Assembly: GCF_001667115.1 (NCBI RefSeq)
Contig: NZ_LZIJ01000083.1
Span: forward strand, 1 to 35,428
Direction: 5' to 3'
DNA: 35,428 nt
Origin: Mycobacterium sp. 852002-51163_SCH5372311
GTDB lineage: Bacteria > Actinomycetota > Actinomycetes > Mycobacteriales > Mycobacteriaceae
Both the position numbers and the translations under genes were made by a program. Every line of letters starts with the position of its first letter. The stretch's first letter is position 1. The notes under the pieces are model-generated. The model saw nothing but the letters and a program-made list of their open reading frames with translations. It was not told the DNA's origin and did no database searches. Below are positions 34,609 to 35,428 of this stretch, piece by piece.

Positions 34609-35067
34609 ATGCCGGGTCGGAAATACACGTTCGAGGTCAACAAGACCAGTAGCGCGCCGGCGGCGACGTTGTTCCGTCTCGAGGTCGACGGTGGAAACTG
34701 GTCGAATTGGGCCAAGCCGATCGTCCTTACCTCCAGTTGGGCGCGCCAGGGTGACCCGGCGCCGGGCGGCGTAGGGGCCATTCGCAAGGTGGGCGCCTGG
34801 CCCGTTTTCGTCATGGAGGAAACGGTCGAATATGAACAAGACCGTCGCCACGTCTACAAACTGGTGGGAACCGCGCCCGTTGAGGATTACCTGGCCGAGG
34901 TCGTCTTCACGCCGAATGCCGCCGGCGGCACCGACATCCGCTGGACTGGTTCGTTCGTCGAAAAGGTTCGCGGGACGGGCCCCCTGGTGCGGGCCGCGAT
35001 GGGCGGCGCGGTGCGGTTCTTCGCGGGACGGCTGGTCAAGGCCGCCGAACGCGAATCCGGCCGATAA
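34609..35067 (+). CDS. SRPBCC (START-like) ligand-binding protein
   Basis: The 152 residues fit the polyketide-cyclase/START helix-grip fold: SSAPAATLFRLEVDGGNWSNWAKPIV (N-terminal strand and helix), GVGAIRKVGAWPVFVMEETVEYEQ and YLAEVVFTPNAAGGTDIRWTGSF. A C-terminal helix FFAGRLVKAAERES closes the cavity. Such proteins bind lipids or small hydrophobic molecules. ATG 34609 has AGGGAG at 34595-34600; an in-frame ATG at 34528 is rejected because the fold starts after 34609. TAGGGT at 34564-34569 may be the -10. Divergent from the acyltransferase remnant. Confidence 0.87.
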   Translation: MPGRKYTFEVNKTSSAPAATLFRLEVDGGNWSNWAKPIVLTSSWARQGDPAPGGVGAIRKVGAWPVFVMEETVEYEQDRRHVYKLVGTAPVEDYLAEVVFTPNAAGGTDIRWTGSFVEKVRGTGPLVRAAMGGAVRFFAGRLVKAAERESGR

Positions 35068-35132
35068 CGTTTAGCGCCTGGGGCGCAAGGGTTTTGGCTA
35101 GTCGTGCTGACTCGTCGCTGTGCTCCGAGCCG

Positions 35133-35428
35133 CTACTTCGAACCGACCTCGTCCTGATATTTCTTGGCCATGTGCTCGACGGCCTGTAACTGCGACTGGG
35201 CCAGGCCCTCCCGCACCTGACCGGCGCGCGCGGCGGCATCCAGGGTCGGTTGCGCCTGCCCCTGGAAGTGCGGGATCACCTCGGCGGCGAACAGCTCCGC
35301 GGATCGTTTGGTCGCGGCCGGATTGGCCCACTCATGGCCCATCTGCAACATGCAACCGAACCCGCCGGACTTGTCCCAGAGCCGCTGCACCTGCTCGCGT
35401 GCTCGCTCCGGCGTACCGATGACGCCCG
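35133..35428 (-). CDS. C-terminal part of an LLM-class flavin-dependent oxidoreductase (partial)
   Basis: The frame runs off the right edge; 98 codons are visible. IGTPERAREQVQRLWDKSGG followed by FGCMLQMGHEWANPAATKRSAELFAAEVIPHFQG is the characteristic C-terminal region of luciferase-like (limonene-monooxygenase-type) F420/FMN enzymes. The stop is TAG at 35135-35133. The last ~35 residues are helical (VREGLAQSQLQAVEHMAKKYQDE). The catalytic and flavin-binding parts lie outside the window, so cofactor and substrate cannot be judged. Confidence 0.85.
   Translation of the reverse strand, partial: GVIGTPERAREQVQRLWDKSGGFGCMLQMGHEWANPAATKRSAELFAAEVIPHFQGQAQPTLDAAARAGQVREGLAQSQLQAVEHMAKKYQDEVGSK

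Overview
This is high-GC actinobacterial DNA, and the gene content points to a Mycobacterium, most likely a non-tuberculous species. The evidence is a furA-katG pair with an M. avium-like KatG N-terminus, an LdtMt2-type L,D-transpeptidase, a cutinase-like protein close to Culp2, an Rv2525c-type Tat-exported DUF1906 protein, a fatty acyl-AMP ligase of FadD31 type and a mycothiol-dependent-isomerase-fold protein. Many start codons also lie exactly six bases behind a mycobacterial -10 element (leaderless genes). Comparisons with M. tuberculosis proteins are from memory, not from a search.

Layout. 1-70: tail of a probable IS30-like transposase. 111-4264: L,D-transpeptidase, then furA-katG with its promoter and a hairpin terminator. 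4277-7499: glycerophosphodiesterase, a vapBC toxin-antitoxin pair with a candidate operator, the DUF1906 protein and a divergent cutinase. 7505-8507: a small membrane protein and about 700 bases with no convincing gene. 8508-14462: a medium-chain oxidoreductase, then cycA and two Gfo/Idh/MocA oxidoreductases in a tight run, which overlaps tail-to-tail with an acyltransferase-3 membrane protein. 14636-16284: a two-helix membrane protein, a cluster of palindromic and tandem repeats, and an M48 metalloprotease. 16378-20764: an aldehyde dehydrogenase behind a TetR-type palindrome, a GH16 glucanase (Rv0315-like), a methyltransferase and a divergent APH-fold phosphotransferase. 20876-23603: tautomerase, epoxide-hydrolase-like enzyme, NYN nuclease-like protein and nitronate monooxygenase. 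23682-27324: tpx, divergent from a GATase1-AraC regulator followed by an isonitrile-hydratase-like DJ-1 protein and an HSL-family esterase. 27321-33596: NTF2-like protein, DUF4190 protein, SDR (Rv1928c-like), DUF2071 protein, fadD31 and a beta-lactamase-fold esterase. 33653-35428: DinB/MDMPI-fold protein, a truncated PlsC acyltransferase, an SRPBCC protein and the C-terminus of an LLM flavin oxidoreductase.

The stretch tpx - AraC - DJ-1 - SDR - fadD31 - esterase resembles, with rearrangement, the Rv1923-Rv1932 neighbourhood of M. tuberculosis. Peroxide defence appears twice (FurA/KatG and Tpx).

The most notable non-genic signal is a dispersed hairpin family. Five copies, plus a fragment, share conserved arms (GCGAGCAGACGCAAAAGC and its reverse complement) around variable cores. 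Four full copies and the fragment sit within about 5-17 bases of a gene's stop codon, which suggests a common terminator or 3'-end element. Other unexplained structures are a 28-bp perfect palindrome beside inverted sets of 20-bp tandem units (15051-15197), and an operator-like palindrome plus 21-bp-spaced direct repeats between tpx and the AraC gene.
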